DNA from: PALSA-610 sp038239145
Lineage (GTDB): Bacteria; Actinomycetota; Acidimicrobiia; IMCC26256; PALSA-610
NCBI GenBank assembly: GCA_038239145.1
Contig: JBBSFB010000002.1
Span: 1 to 64,000 of the forward strand
Direction of reading: 5' to 3'
Length of the DNA stretch: 64,000 nucleotides
Shown: positions 33,467 to 42,447 of the stretch, piece after piece
Numbering within the stretch: the first letter of the stretch is position 1
Layout of the letters: each line of letters opens with the position of its first letter
Program-made: the position numbers and the translations under genes
The notes under the pieces: generated by a model
The model's input: only the letters and a program-made list of their open reading frames with translations
What the model was told of the DNA's origin: nothing
Databases searched by the model: none

Positions 33467-33670
33467 GGATGTCCCGCGTTGTCCTACGGGAGCCGATCGA
33501 TGCGCTCCCACCAACCGTCGAGCACGGGAGTCAGATGCGGGCGAAGTCACGCTCGGCATCGAGACCGGCCGCGCCACCAACAACAACGGCATCACCTCGG
33601 CCGGAGTGATCACGGACGGAATTATCGTCGAGGGCCACCCGGGCCCGGACAGTCCTTGCGGCCGACGCGC

Positions 33671-33695
33671 TACCTTTCCTGACGCGTACGTCAGG
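33671..33695 (+). promoter_or_regulatory. -10 TACCTT plus TGACG-N4-CGTCA operator (site 2)
   Basis: TACCTT (33671-33676) is followed after 3 nt by TGACGCGTACGTCA (33680-33693), whose arms extend to CCTGACG/CGTCAGG. A further half-site CGTCAGG follows at 33705-33711. The acyl-CoA dehydrogenase starts at 33735. Confidence 0.62.
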
Positions 33696-33734
33696 TACGA
33701 CTGGCGTCAGGTTCCGTAGTCGGAGGGAGTCCAG

Positions 33735-34910
33735 GTGCAGCTTGCGTGGAGCGCCGAAGACGAGGAGTTTCGCGCCGAGCTGATCGCCTTCCTCGACAAC
33801 AACACGCCCGAGGAGATGATCGGCGGCTACGACTTCCAAGACGTCGGTGACGAAGCGGAGCTCGTACCGCAGTGGATGCGCGACTGGCAGGCCACCCTGT
33901 TCGACCACGGCTGGATGATCCCGGGCTACCCGCCCGCGCTCGGCGGCCGGAACTGCACACCCGTGCAGACCCTCATCTATCTGGAGACGCTCGCCAGCCG
34001 TCGCCTCCTGCGCAGCTCACACTTCCCCGGCTACGCGATCGTCGCACCGAGCCTGCTCGAGTACGGCAACGACGAGCAGAGGAAGCTCGTACCCGCCGCG
34101 ATCCGGGGCGACACCATCTGGTGCATCGGGATGAGCGAGCCGAACGCGGGCTCCGACCTCGCGGGCCTGCAGACCCGGGCCGAGGTCCACGACGACCACT
34201 TCGTCGTTAACGGGCAGAAGGTCTGGACCAGCTACGCGATGATCGCCCAGAAATGCTTCTGTTATGTGCGGACGGATCCGACGCTGCCGAAGCACAAGGG
34301 CATCTCGCTGCTCATCATCGACATCGACTCCCCCGGCATCGACATCCGCCCGCTGCGCCACATCAACGGCACCGCCGGTTTCGCCGAGGTCTTCTTCACC
34401 GACGTGATCGTGCCGCGCGAGAACCTCGTCGGAGGCTTGAACGGTGGCTGGGCGATCACGCAAGGATCGCTCGCGCACGAGCGCGCCGGACTCTGGGTCG
34501 AAGGCGTCGCGCGTTTCGAACAGACCATCGACGGGCTGGTCGCCCTGGCGCGCCAACAGGGACAGGCGGGCGACCCGATCATCCGGCGCAAGATCGCGGC
34601 CGCCTACGAGCTCGCGGCATCGCTGCGCGCGCTCGGCTACAAGGGATTCGCGTCGTTCGCACAAGGATCGAGCGCACCCGAGCACAGCTACATGAAGATG
34701 GCGATGTCGGAAGCGAGCAAGGCCGCGTTCGAGTTGGGCATGGAGATATCGGGGCCGCTCGCACCCGTCACCGACCCTGAACTCGGTGAGACGACGAACC
34801 GCTTCGTACACGGGTTCTTCATGTCGTTCGCGAACACGATCGCGGGCGGCAGCTCCGAGATCCAGCGCAACATCATCGCCCAGCGCGTGCTGGGCCTTCC
34901 GAGGCACTGA
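33735..34910 (+). CDS. Acyl-CoA dehydrogenase, large subunit of a pair
   Basis: 391 residues with the full fold: substrate/FAD region GMSEPNAGSDLAGLQTRAEV, VNGQKVWTSYA, and the C-terminal IAGGSSEIQRNIIAQRVLGL. It starts at GTG 33735 (GGAGG upstream) and is followed after 11 nt by a 310-residue acyl-CoA dehydrogenase. This pairing matches heterotetrameric enzymes such as the FadE28-FadE29 type, which desaturate short side chains of sterol-like CoA esters. The pair and the operator suggest a dedicated catabolic step. Confidence 0.88.
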   Translation: MQLAWSAEDEEFRAELIAFLDNNTPEEMIGGYDFQDVGDEAELVPQWMRDWQATLFDHGWMIPGYPPALGGRNCTPVQTLIYLETLASRRLLRSSHFPGYAIVAPSLLEYGNDEQRKLVPAAIRGDTIWCIGMSEPNAGSDLAGLQTRAEVHDDHFVVNGQKVWTSYAMIAQKCFCYVRTDPTLPKHKGISLLIIDIDSPGIDIRPLRHINGTAGFAEVFFTDVIVPRENLVGGLNGGWAITQGSLAHERAGLWVEGVARFEQTIDGLVALARQQGQAGDPIIRRKIAAAYELAASLRALGYKGFASFAQGSSAPEHSYMKMAMSEASKAAFELGMEISGPLAPVTDPELGETTNRFVHGFFMSFANTIAGGSSEIQRNIIAQRVLGLPRH

Positions 34911-34921
34911 GGATCAGGTCC

Positions 34922-35854
34922 GTGGACTTCTCGCTCACCCCCGATCAGGAACTGTTGCGCGACACCGGGCACAAGCTGCTCGACCGCGAATGCCCGGCCG
35001 CGCTCGTGCGCGCGCACATCGAAGACCCGTCGGTGTACGAGCCGCTGTGGCGTCACCTCTGCGAGTACACCGCGCTCGGTGCCGGCGATGCGACCGACCT
35101 GTGCCTGTTTCTCGAAGAGACCGGCTACGTCGCCGCGCCCGGCCCGTTCCTCGCAACCGCCACCTACCTTGCGCTCACCGGCGACGAAACCAACACCGGC
35201 ACCGTGTGCCTCGTCGACGATCCGATCCTGCCGTTCGTCCTCGAAGCCGATCGCGTCGACCGGATCGCAGTGGTATTCCCCGGGGCTCGGATCGCGGTGG
35301 TCGACGCGACCGACCTTCCCGCGCGCTTCGTCTCGACCGTTGACTTCTCTCGGCGACTGTTCACCCTCGACGTGCCGGAACTCGCGACCGAACCGCTCGA
35401 CGCGGAGTTGTACGCGCGCTGGCGCGACCGCGCCTTCGCGAGCGTCGCGGCGGAGATGGTCGGCACCGCCCGTCGCATCTTCGACATGTCGTTGGAATAC
35501 GCCAAGGAGCGCAAACAGTTCGACGTTCCCATCGGTTCGTTCCAGGCCATCCAACACAAGCTTGCCGACATGTCGCTCGCGCTCGAGCGCGCGACGGCGG
35601 CGGTGCACTACGCCGCGATGACCATCGACGGCGGCGACCCCGAGCGCGGCCGCGCTTGTCACGTCGCCAAGGCGGCCGCGGGCGAAGCGGCGCGCCGGAT
35701 CCTGAAGGACGGAATCCAGATCCACGGCGGCATCGGCTACACGTGGGAACACGATCTCCACATGTACCTTCGTCGCTCCACCGCCGACGAGTCGCTCTTC
35801 GGAACCACCGGCTGGCACCTCGATCGGCTCGCCGACCTCCTCATCGACGCCTGA
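34922..35854 (+). CDS. Acyl-CoA dehydrogenase, short subunit of a pair
   Basis: 310 residues, shorter than a homomeric enzyme because the middle FAD-binding beta domain is reduced. The C-terminal part is well kept: FDVPIGSFQAIQHKLADMSL and HGGIGYTWEHDLHMYLRRS. In the FadE29-type subunit a glutamate in the WEHD position serves as catalytic base, so this subunit probably carries catalysis while its partner supplies other contacts. Start GTG 34922, with GAGGATCAGG before it. Confidence 0.85.
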   Translation: MDFSLTPDQELLRDTGHKLLDRECPAALVRAHIEDPSVYEPLWRHLCEYTALGAGDATDLCLFLEETGYVAAPGPFLATATYLALTGDETNTGTVCLVDDPILPFVLEADRVDRIAVVFPGARIAVVDATDLPARFVSTVDFSRRLFTLDVPELATEPLDAELYARWRDRAFASVAAEMVGTARRIFDMSLEYAKERKQFDVPIGSFQAIQHKLADMSLALERATAAVHYAAMTIDGGDPERGRACHVAKAAAGEAARRILKDGIQIHGGIGYTWEHDLHMYLRRSTADESLFGTTGWHLDRLADLLIDA

Positions 35855-35906
35855 CGCCGACGAGCGCGCATGGTCGGGCTCGTTGGTCGGGTCCGGGGGC
35901 AAGGTC

Positions 35907-35931
35907 TAGACTTTCCCTGACGTCTGCGTCA
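35907..35931 (+). promoter_or_regulatory. -10 TAGACT plus TGACG-N4-CGTCA-type operator (site 3)
   Basis: TAGACT (35907-35912), 5 nt, then TGACGTCTGCGTCA (35918-35931). GAGGGGG and ATG 35952 follow 10-20 nt later. Confidence 0.62.
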
Positions 35932-35951
35932 GTTTCGCGAGGGGGAAGCAC

Positions 35952-37799
35952 ATGACCAATGTCGACCTGGTTCGTCTCGCGGGGAGCCGGGGCCGGATCT
36001 CGGATTCGCCCACCGTCGACCTGGTGACCGCGGAGGTCATCCGGGGCGGCATGGAGACGGTCTGCTTCGAGATGGCGGAGTACGTCTCCCGCACCGCCAC
36101 GACTCCGATCCTCAACCAGTCGAACGAGCGCAACGCGACCGTGCTCGACGCCCGGGGGCGGCTCGCAGCGCTGTCCGTCGGCATCCCGCAGTTCATGCTC
36201 ACCTCCACCCTGCCCGTGCGCTTTGCGCTCGAGTTCCTGGGCGTCGAGGAGTTCCGCGAAGGCGACGTCTTCGTCGCCAACGACCCGTACCACGGCGGTG
36301 GTCACCTTCCCGACTACAACGTGTTCGCGCCCGTGTACGCGAACGATCCTGCCGCGCCGGGCGGGCGGCGCATGGTGCTGATCGCGAGCATCCAGTGCCA
36401 CCACGGCGACACCGGCGGCGGTGTCCCGGGCGGTTACAACATCACCGCGACCGACATCTGGGGCGAAGGCGTCCGCTGGCCGGTCGTGAAGGTGCTCGAC
36501 CGCGGCATCGAACGCCGCGACGTGCTGTACGCGCTGCAGGCGAACAACCGCATCCCGAGCTACATCGGCGACCTGCGCGCACAGATCGGTTCCGCGCAGC
36601 TGGGCGCGCAACGGTTGGGCGACCTGATCGACCGCTACGGCGTCAGCGCGATCGAAGACTCCGTCGACTACATGATCGACTACGCGGCCCGCCGCTTCCG
36701 CGAAGAGGTCGCGCAGTGGCCCGACGGCGAGTACGAGGCCGACTCCTATGTCGACCACGACCCGCTCGGTAATCCCGACATCCACCTGCACGTGAAGGTG
36801 AGCGTGGCCGGCGACGAGCTGACCATCGACTTCACCGGCACCGACACCCGGCCCGAGCTGCAGTCGTGGTCGACGTTCGGCAACACCCGCGGGTACACCG
36901 TCGGCCAAATCGCGGCCATGATGGATCCCGAGATCCCCAAGAACGAAGGCTTCTTCGAGCAGATCAAGCTCGTGGTGCCGAAGGGCTGCCTCCTCAACCC
37001 GGAAGCGGGCAAGCCCGTCTCCGCCGGCACGCACCACCCGGGCGCTGACGTGGGCGAGGTCATCGCCAAGGCGATGCAGTACGTGCTCCCCGACCGGGCC
37101 GTGCCCCAGACCTACAAGACCGGCATCCCGACGATCATCGTCGGCGTCGATCCCCACACGGGCGCGAGCTTCACCGACCACTCGGCCGAGGTGTACTCGG
37201 GCTGGTGCAACGCGTCGAAGGGCATGGACGCCTGGGGCGCGCTCAACGCGAGCTTCGGCAACCTCTGGAAGGCGACGGCCGAGATCAACGAGTCGCTGTA
37301 TCCGCACGTGCAGTGGAGCCGCGACTACCGCACCGACGGCGGCGGGCCCGGGCAGTGGCGAGGCATCTGTGGCTCGCACTACGAGAAGGAAGTACGCGTC
37401 GACGCCAAGGTGTACACGTACGTGGTCGGGATGAAGTATCCGATGCCCGGTATCTGCGGAGGGCGCGATGGCTCCCCGAACGAGATGATCCTGCGTTACG
37501 GCAGCGACGACGAGTTCAAGGTGAAGCACACCGCGGAATGGGTGCCGATCCACGCGGGCGAACGGATCATGTTCGACTACGGAGGCGGCGGCGGTTGGGG
37601 TGATCCTCTCGAACGCGATCCCGAAGCGGTACTCGACGACGTGATCGACGAGTACGTGTCCGTCCTGGGTGCGAGTCGCGACTACGGAGTCGTGCTCGAC
37701 GGTTCGCTCGAAGACCTCACCCTCGAGATCGACCACGTCGGCACGCGTGCACTGCGCGAGCGGATGCGGGCCGAGCGGACGCCGGCCGAGCGCGCTTGA
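35952..37799 (+). CDS. Hydantoinase B/acetone carboxylase alpha-type subunit
   Basis: 615 residues of the HyuB family: DLVTAEVIRGGMETVCFEMA near the start, NDPYHGGGHLPDYNVFAPVY, and a C-terminal glycine run DYGGGGGWGDPLERDPE. HyuB works with the ATP-hydrolysing HyuA subunit on cyclic amides (hydantoin, oxoproline) or, in carboxylase relatives, on ketones. Both subunits are complete and directly adjacent here. The unit has its own site-3 operator, shared with the acyl-CoA genes, so the substrate may be a ring or ketone intermediate of the same pathway. That link is an inference. Confidence 0.87.
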   Translation: MTNVDLVRLAGSRGRISDSPTVDLVTAEVIRGGMETVCFEMAEYVSRTATTPILNQSNERNATVLDARGRLAALSVGIPQFMLTSTLPVRFALEFLGVEEFREGDVFVANDPYHGGGHLPDYNVFAPVYANDPAAPGGRRMVLIASIQCHHGDTGGGVPGGYNITATDIWGEGVRWPVVKVLDRGIERRDVLYALQANNRIPSYIGDLRAQIGSAQLGAQRLGDLIDRYGVSAIEDSVDYMIDYAARRFREEVAQWPDGEYEADSYVDHDPLGNPDIHLHVKVSVAGDELTIDFTGTDTRPELQSWSTFGNTRGYTVGQIAAMMDPEIPKNEGFFEQIKLVVPKGCLLNPEAGKPVSAGTHHPGADVGEVIAKAMQYVLPDRAVPQTYKTGIPTIIVGVDPHTGASFTDHSAEVYSGWCNASKGMDAWGALNASFGNLWKATAEINESLYPHVQWSRDYRTDGGGPGQWRGICGSHYEKEVRVDAKVYTYVVGMKYPMPGICGGRDGSPNEMILRYGSDDEFKVKHTAEWVPIHAGERIMFDYGGGGGWGDPLERDPEAVLDDVIDEYVSVLGASRDYGVVLDGSLEDLTLEIDHVGTRALRERMRAERTPAERA

Positions 37800-37800
37800 C

Positions 37801-39861
37801 ATGGGCTTCCGAGTAGGAGTGGACGTCGGCGGCACGTTCACCGACCTCATCTGTGTGACGCCCGCGGGCGAGATCGTGCTCGACAAGACCCCGACCACCC
37901 TCGATGACCAGTCGTCGGGCGTGATGAACGGGCTCGGCCAACTCGCCCAGCGATTCGGAATCGAGCTCGACGCGTTCTGCAAGGACCTCGACATCCTCGT
38001 GCACGGCACCACCACTGCCGACAACACGATGATCGAGATGAACGGCGCGCCCACCGGCCTGCTCGTGACCGAGGGTCACCGCGACGAAATCGAGCTCCGG
38101 CGGTGCCATAAAGAGGAGATCTGGGACCCGAACTATCCGGGCCCGATCCCGATCGCGCGTCGGCGCGCCCGCATCCCGATTCCGGAACGCATGGACTTCG
38201 AAGGCAATGTGCTCCTCGACCTCGACGAAGAAGCCGTTCGCCGGGGCGTGCAACGGTTAAAGAAGCTCGGCGTGCGTTCGATCGCCGTCATGTATCTCTT
38301 CTCGTTCGTCAACCCGGTGCACGAACGGCGTACGCGCGAGATCGTGTTGGAAGAGTTTCCCGACGTCGAGCACATCTCGCTGTCGCACGAGGTCATGCCG
38401 CGCGGTCCGGAGTTCGAACGCGTCTCGACCACCTTGGTGAACGCGTACGTCGCGCCCCGCATCGCGAACTACACCCAGAACCTGCAGGACAAGCTGCGCC
38501 GGGCCGGATACCTCGGGCCGCTGCTCATCATGCAGTCGACCGGCGGGGTCATGCCCCCCGAGTACGTGTCGCGCCGCGCGGTCACGTTGCTCGCGAGCGG
38601 ACCGACCGGCGGAGTCATGGGCGCAACGGTCGCCGCGCAGGCCGCCGGCATCGGCGACTTCGTCGCGGTCGACATGGGTGGCACCAGCTTCGACATCTGT
38701 CTCGTGCGCCACGGGCGACCCGAGATCAAGACCGACTGGAACTGGCGGTACCGCTACTACATCGGACTCCCGATGGTCGACGTTCAGAGCGTGGGCGCGG
38801 GCGGCGGTTCTATCGCTCGCGTCCGCCAAGGTGCGCTGCTCGTCGGTCCCGAGTCGGCCGGTTCGACTCCGGGCCCGGCCTGTTACGGACGCGGCGGAAC
38901 CCGCCCAAGCGTCACCGACGCCGACGCCGTGCTCGGATACCTGCCCGTCGACGGGTTCGCGGGCGGTCGCATGCACCTCGACATCGCCGCGGCCCGGGCC
39001 GCGATCACTCACCACGTCGCGGAACCGCTCGGGATCGAGCTCACCGAGGCCGCCTGGGGCATCGAGCGCATCGTGAACGCGAATATGGCGAACGCCACCC
39101 GCAAGGTGCTCGCCGGTCACGGGGCTGATCCGCGCGACCTTGCGCTGATCGCGTTCGGCGGCAACGGCGCCGTGCACGCGGCCGCAATCGCGCGCGAGCT
39201 CGGCGTCGATCGCATCGTCGTACCGAAAGCCGCGCCCGCGTTCAGCGCGCTCGGCGTGTTGGTGGCCGACTACGTCGTCGATCTCGTGCGCTCGTATGTC
39301 ACGCCCCTGTCACAGGTCGACCTCCGTCGCGTCCGCGATCTTCTCACCGACCTCATACAGGAGGTCGACAAGGAGCTCGACCCGACGGGCGTTGTTCCCG
39401 CCGACGTCGAAACGAACCTGTACGCGCAGATGTGTTACCCGGGCCAGAACTTCGACATGAGCGTTCCCGTGCCCGAAGGTGTGGCGCTCGACGAGCCGGG
39501 ACTGCTCGACCTCGCCGAACGCTTCCACGACCTGCACGAGACCGAGCGCGGCTTCAGCTTCCGTTCTCAGCAACCGCTGATGCGGGGCGTGCGCGTCATC
39601 GCGCGCGGCAACACGCTCAAACCCGATCATCTCGCGGAGACAGGTGCGCTCGCCGACGCCGACGAGGCCCGGCGCGGTATTCGCCACGCGTACTGGGGTG
39701 ACGGCTTCGTCGACACGCCCGTGTACGACGGCAGCCGCCTCGGAGAAGGCGCGAGTGTCGAAGGCCCCGCGCTCATCGAAGAGCCGTTCACAGTGGTGGC
39801 TCTCCCGCCGGGCGCGGCCGCCACCCTCGACGGCCTCGGCAACTACATCATCTCCGTGTGA
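37801..39861 (+). CDS. Hydantoinase A-type ATP-dependent subunit
   Basis: 686 residues. It opens with the actin-like ATPase motif GVDVGGTFTDLICV; LVHGTTTADNTMIE and DMGGTSFDICLV are further nucleotide-site strands, and NGAVHAAAIARELG follows. It forms a complex with the HyuB-type protein encoded one base upstream. ATG 37801 directly follows the stop of that gene. Its own stop overlaps the start of an alpha-mannosidase gene by 4 nt, an odd partner. Confidence 0.88.
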   Translation: MGFRVGVDVGGTFTDLICVTPAGEIVLDKTPTTLDDQSSGVMNGLGQLAQRFGIELDAFCKDLDILVHGTTTADNTMIEMNGAPTGLLVTEGHRDEIELRRCHKEEIWDPNYPGPIPIARRRARIPIPERMDFEGNVLLDLDEEAVRRGVQRLKKLGVRSIAVMYLFSFVNPVHERRTREIVLEEFPDVEHISLSHEVMPRGPEFERVSTTLVNAYVAPRIANYTQNLQDKLRRAGYLGPLLIMQSTGGVMPPEYVSRRAVTLLASGPTGGVMGATVAAQAAGIGDFVAVDMGGTSFDICLVRHGRPEIKTDWNWRYRYYIGLPMVDVQSVGAGGGSIARVRQGALLVGPESAGSTPGPACYGRGGTRPSVTDADAVLGYLPVDGFAGGRMHLDIAAARAAITHHVAEPLGIELTEAAWGIERIVNANMANATRKVLAGHGADPRDLALIAFGGNGAVHAAAIARELGVDRIVVPKAAPAFSALGVLVADYVVDLVRSYVTPLSQVDLRRVRDLLTDLIQEVDKELDPTGVVPADVETNLYAQMCYPGQNFDMSVPVPEGVALDEPGLLDLAERFHDLHETERGFSFRSQQPLMRGVRVIARGNTLKPDHLAETGALADADEARRGIRHAYWGDGFVDTPVYDGSRLGEGASVEGPALIEEPFTVVALPPGAAATLDGLGNYIISV

Positions 39862-42344
39862 GCCCCGAACTCCTGCTCGTCTCCCATTTCCACTGGGACC
39901 GCGAGTGGTATCGATCGTTCGAGGTGTTCCGCGGGCGGCTCGTCGACGCGATCGACGCCGTGCTCGACCTGGTTGCGGCCGATCCCGGCTTCCGGTTCGT
40001 GCTCGACGGTCAGGCCATCGTCCTCGAGGACTACCTCTTGGTCCGACCCGACCGCCGCGACGAGATCGTCGCCGGGCTGCACGAGGGGCGGCTCGCGGCC
40101 GGGCCCTGGTATGTGCAACCCGACTCGCTGCTGCCGGCCGGCGAGACCCACGTGCGGAACCTGCTGCTCGGACGCCAGGTCGCCGGCGCGCTCGGACCGG
40201 TCTCCGCGGTCGGGTACGTCCCCGATTCGTTCGGCCATCCCGCCCAGCTGCCCCAGCTCCTCGCCGGCTTCGGGCTCGACCCGTTCGTGTACTGGCGCGG
40301 GAACGGCGCCGAGCTCGACGCCCTCGGCCCGATGTACCGGTGGTGCGCGCCCGACGGCACGTCGGTGCGTGCGTGGCAGCTCCCCGAGGGCTACTTCGCC
40401 GCAGCCGGGCTCGACGCCGACCACGACCTTGCGACCACGATCGCCCGGCTCCGGCCGGTGATCGACCGCATTCTCGCCGCCGGCGGCGATCCGGTCCTGT
40501 TGATGAACGGCTTCGACCATCTCCCGGCCGACACCTCGACCGAGCACGTCGCCGCGCTCCTCGGCGCGGAGCGGGTGTTGCTCGACGATGCCGCGCAACA
40601 CCTGCCCGACGCGTCCGCGCTCGTCCCCTGGGCGGGCGAGCTCATGGGTGCACGGACCGCGAACCTCCTGCCGGGCGTGTGGTCGACCCGCATGCCGTTG
40701 AAGTTGCGCAACCGCGCGGTCGAATCGCTGCTCACCGATTGGGTCGAGCCGTGGTCGGCGTTCGCCCATACGTTCGGTATCACCGACGAGCGCCCCGCGC
40801 TCGAGGTCGCGTGGCGGTCATTGCTGCGCAATCAGGCGCACGACTCGATCTGCGGCTGCTCGATCGACCCGGTGCACGAGCGCATGGTCGCGCGCTACGA
40901 CGACGCCGACGGACTCGGCACCGCGACGTTGCAACGCGTCCTCGAACGGCTCGCGGGGCGCAACCTGACCCGGGACACGCCGTGGCAGAACGAGCAGGAC
41001 ATCGTCGTGTTCAACGCGTCGGCGACCCCGCGCTCCGACGTGGTACGGGTTCCGCTCGAAGGCTTCCCGTCGTGGCGCGTCAGCGTCACCCGGTTCGACA
41101 TGCACCCGTTCGCCATGCCCTCGTTCCAAGGCATGACCGTCGACGGGCGCCCGGCCCGGCTCGTGCACAGCGACGATCCGAACCGGGTGCGGTTCCTGCC
41201 CGGTATGGGTGGGCTCGACGTCGAGTTCGTCGCCACCGACGTTCCCGCGTTCGGCTGTCGCCGCTACGCGCTGGAGCCGGCGCCCGAGGTGCTCGACGAG
41301 GTGGATGAAGGCCGGGAGATCGAGGCCAGTGACGTGCGGGTCGCGGTCGCCGACGACTCGACCCTTTCGGTCACCCTCGGCGACCGCACGTATCACGGTC
41401 TGTTCGGGGTCGAGGACGTCATCGACCGCGGCGACTCTTACGACTGCGATCCCGACCCGGAGCGCGACCTCCGCGTGCGCTTCGTCACCGTGCAACGCAC
41501 GCGCCACCCGTCGGGCGTGTCCCGCTTGAAGGTCGTGCGCGAGCTCGACCGCGTCGGCCCGCTCACCGTCGAGGTCTGTGTCGCGCCCGGCCTTCCCTTC
41601 GCTCGTTGCCAGGTGACGCTCGACAACCGGGAGACAGATCACCGGCTACGGCTGCGCTTTCCCACCGGCGCCCCGGTCGATCACTTCGACGCTGCGACCA
41701 CGTGCGACACCGCGCACCGCGCGACCGCGCCGACCGACGACACCGGCTGGGTTCATCCCGCACCGCGCACGTTCCCGCAACAAGGGTGGGTCGCCGCGAA
41801 CGGCTTGGTCGTCGGCGCGCCCGGACTCCCCGAAGCCGAGGTCACGCCCGACGGTGAGGTGTTGGTGACGCTCGTGCGCAGCGTCGGAGTACTAGCGCGC
41901 ATCGAGCTGCGGACCCGTCCGATGCCCGCGGGCCCGGAGATGCTCGTTCCGGGCGCGCAGACGCAGGGCCGGATCGCGGCGACGATCACGCTCGCCCGCA
42001 GCACGGCCGACGCCCGCGCCTCCGAGGTCGGGCTCCGCGGCGTGCTCGGCGGCGAGACCCCTGCGCTTGCGCCCGACGTCTCGCTGCTCACGATCGAGTC
42101 GGATCACTCGACGCTGTCGACGTGCAAGCCCGCGCAGGAGGCGAATCGCATGGTCGTGCGCGTCCTCAACCCGACCGACGAGCCCGACGACGTCATGCTG
42201 CACTTCGGTCTCGACGTGCAGCGGGCGCACCCCGTCGGACTCGACGAGGGCCCCGCCGACTTTTTCCTCACGCACAACGGCCGCGACGTGGGCTTCCACG
42301 TCCCGCCCCACGCCCTCCGCACTCTGCGCATCACCTTCGGCTGA
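39858..42344 (+). CDS. Alpha-mannosidase, glycoside hydrolase family 38
   Basis: 828 residues. The N-terminus has the Zn-binding HFHWDREWY, and GYVPDSFGHPAQLPQLL carries the family's nucleophile aspartate region. The mid domain has RSLLRNQAHDSICGCSIDPV, as expected for GH38. No signal peptide is present, so it acts in the cytoplasm, probably trimming mannosides taken up or recycled. GTG 39858 lies inside the stop of hyuA (GTGA), making it translationally coupled to a hydantoinase pair, which is not an expected pathway neighbour. It ends before a long hairpin. Confidence 0.88.
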   Translation: MSPELLLVSHFHWDREWYRSFEVFRGRLVDAIDAVLDLVAADPGFRFVLDGQAIVLEDYLLVRPDRRDEIVAGLHEGRLAAGPWYVQPDSLLPAGETHVRNLLLGRQVAGALGPVSAVGYVPDSFGHPAQLPQLLAGFGLDPFVYWRGNGAELDALGPMYRWCAPDGTSVRAWQLPEGYFAAAGLDADHDLATTIARLRPVIDRILAAGGDPVLLMNGFDHLPADTSTEHVAALLGAERVLLDDAAQHLPDASALVPWAGELMGARTANLLPGVWSTRMPLKLRNRAVESLLTDWVEPWSAFAHTFGITDERPALEVAWRSLLRNQAHDSICGCSIDPVHERMVARYDDADGLGTATLQRVLERLAGRNLTRDTPWQNEQDIVVFNASATPRSDVVRVPLEGFPSWRVSVTRFDMHPFAMPSFQGMTVDGRPARLVHSDDPNRVRFLPGMGGLDVEFVATDVPAFGCRRYALEPAPEVLDEVDEGREIEASDVRVAVADDSTLSVTLGDRTYHGLFGVEDVIDRGDSYDCDPDPERDLRVRFVTVQRTRHPSGVSRLKVVRELDRVGPLTVEVCVAPGLPFARCQVTLDNRETDHRLRLRFPTGAPVDHFDAATTCDTAHRATAPTDDTGWVHPAPRTFPQQGWVAANGLVVGAPGLPEAEVTPDGEVLVTLVRSVGVLARIELRTRPMPAGPEMLVPGAQTQGRIAATITLARSTADARASEVGLRGVLGGETPALAPDVSLLTIESDHSTLSTCKPAQEANRMVVRVLNPTDEPDDVMLHFGLDVQRAHPVGLDEGPADFFLTHNGRDVGFHVPPHALRTLRITFG

Positions 42345-42376
42345 CGTCCAGAACCCGAACCCCAACACAAGTTCCA

Positions 42377-42431
42377 CCAACAGTTGTCGGAGTAGACCGC
42401 ACTATGTGCGGAACACTCCGACAACTGTTGG
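42377..42431. terminator. Very long hairpin between convergent genes
   Basis: A perfect 17-bp inverted repeat: CCAACAGTTGTCGGAGT (42377-42393) and its complement (42415-42431). Inside, separated by a 3-nt mismatch, is a second 6-bp stem CCGCAC/GTGCGG with loop TAT. The whole 55-nt unit folds into one stem. It sits between converging genes, so a bidirectional terminator is the simplest reading. Its length and lack of T tracts would also fit a mobile repeat element. Confidence 0.6.
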
Positions 42432-42447
42432 CGGAGTTCTTGGGGGG

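Larger units (their letters stand above)
33403..33734. other. Intergenic region, 332 bp, with terminator, gene remnant and operator
   Basis: It contains a stem-loop after the P450 and the site 2 promoter/operator near its right end. Between them, about 33540-33660 on the plus strand shows strong codon bias (G/C in nearly every third position) reading EVTLGIETGRATNNNGITSA. It lacks a start and the preceding codons look non-coding. It may be a fragment of a lost gene. Confidence 0.5.

Noticed and set aside
33540..33719. Short codon-biased plus-strand frame before the acyl-CoA dehydrogenase
   Set aside because: No start codon in frame and upstream codons look non-coding; kept only as a possible remnant in the intergenic entry.
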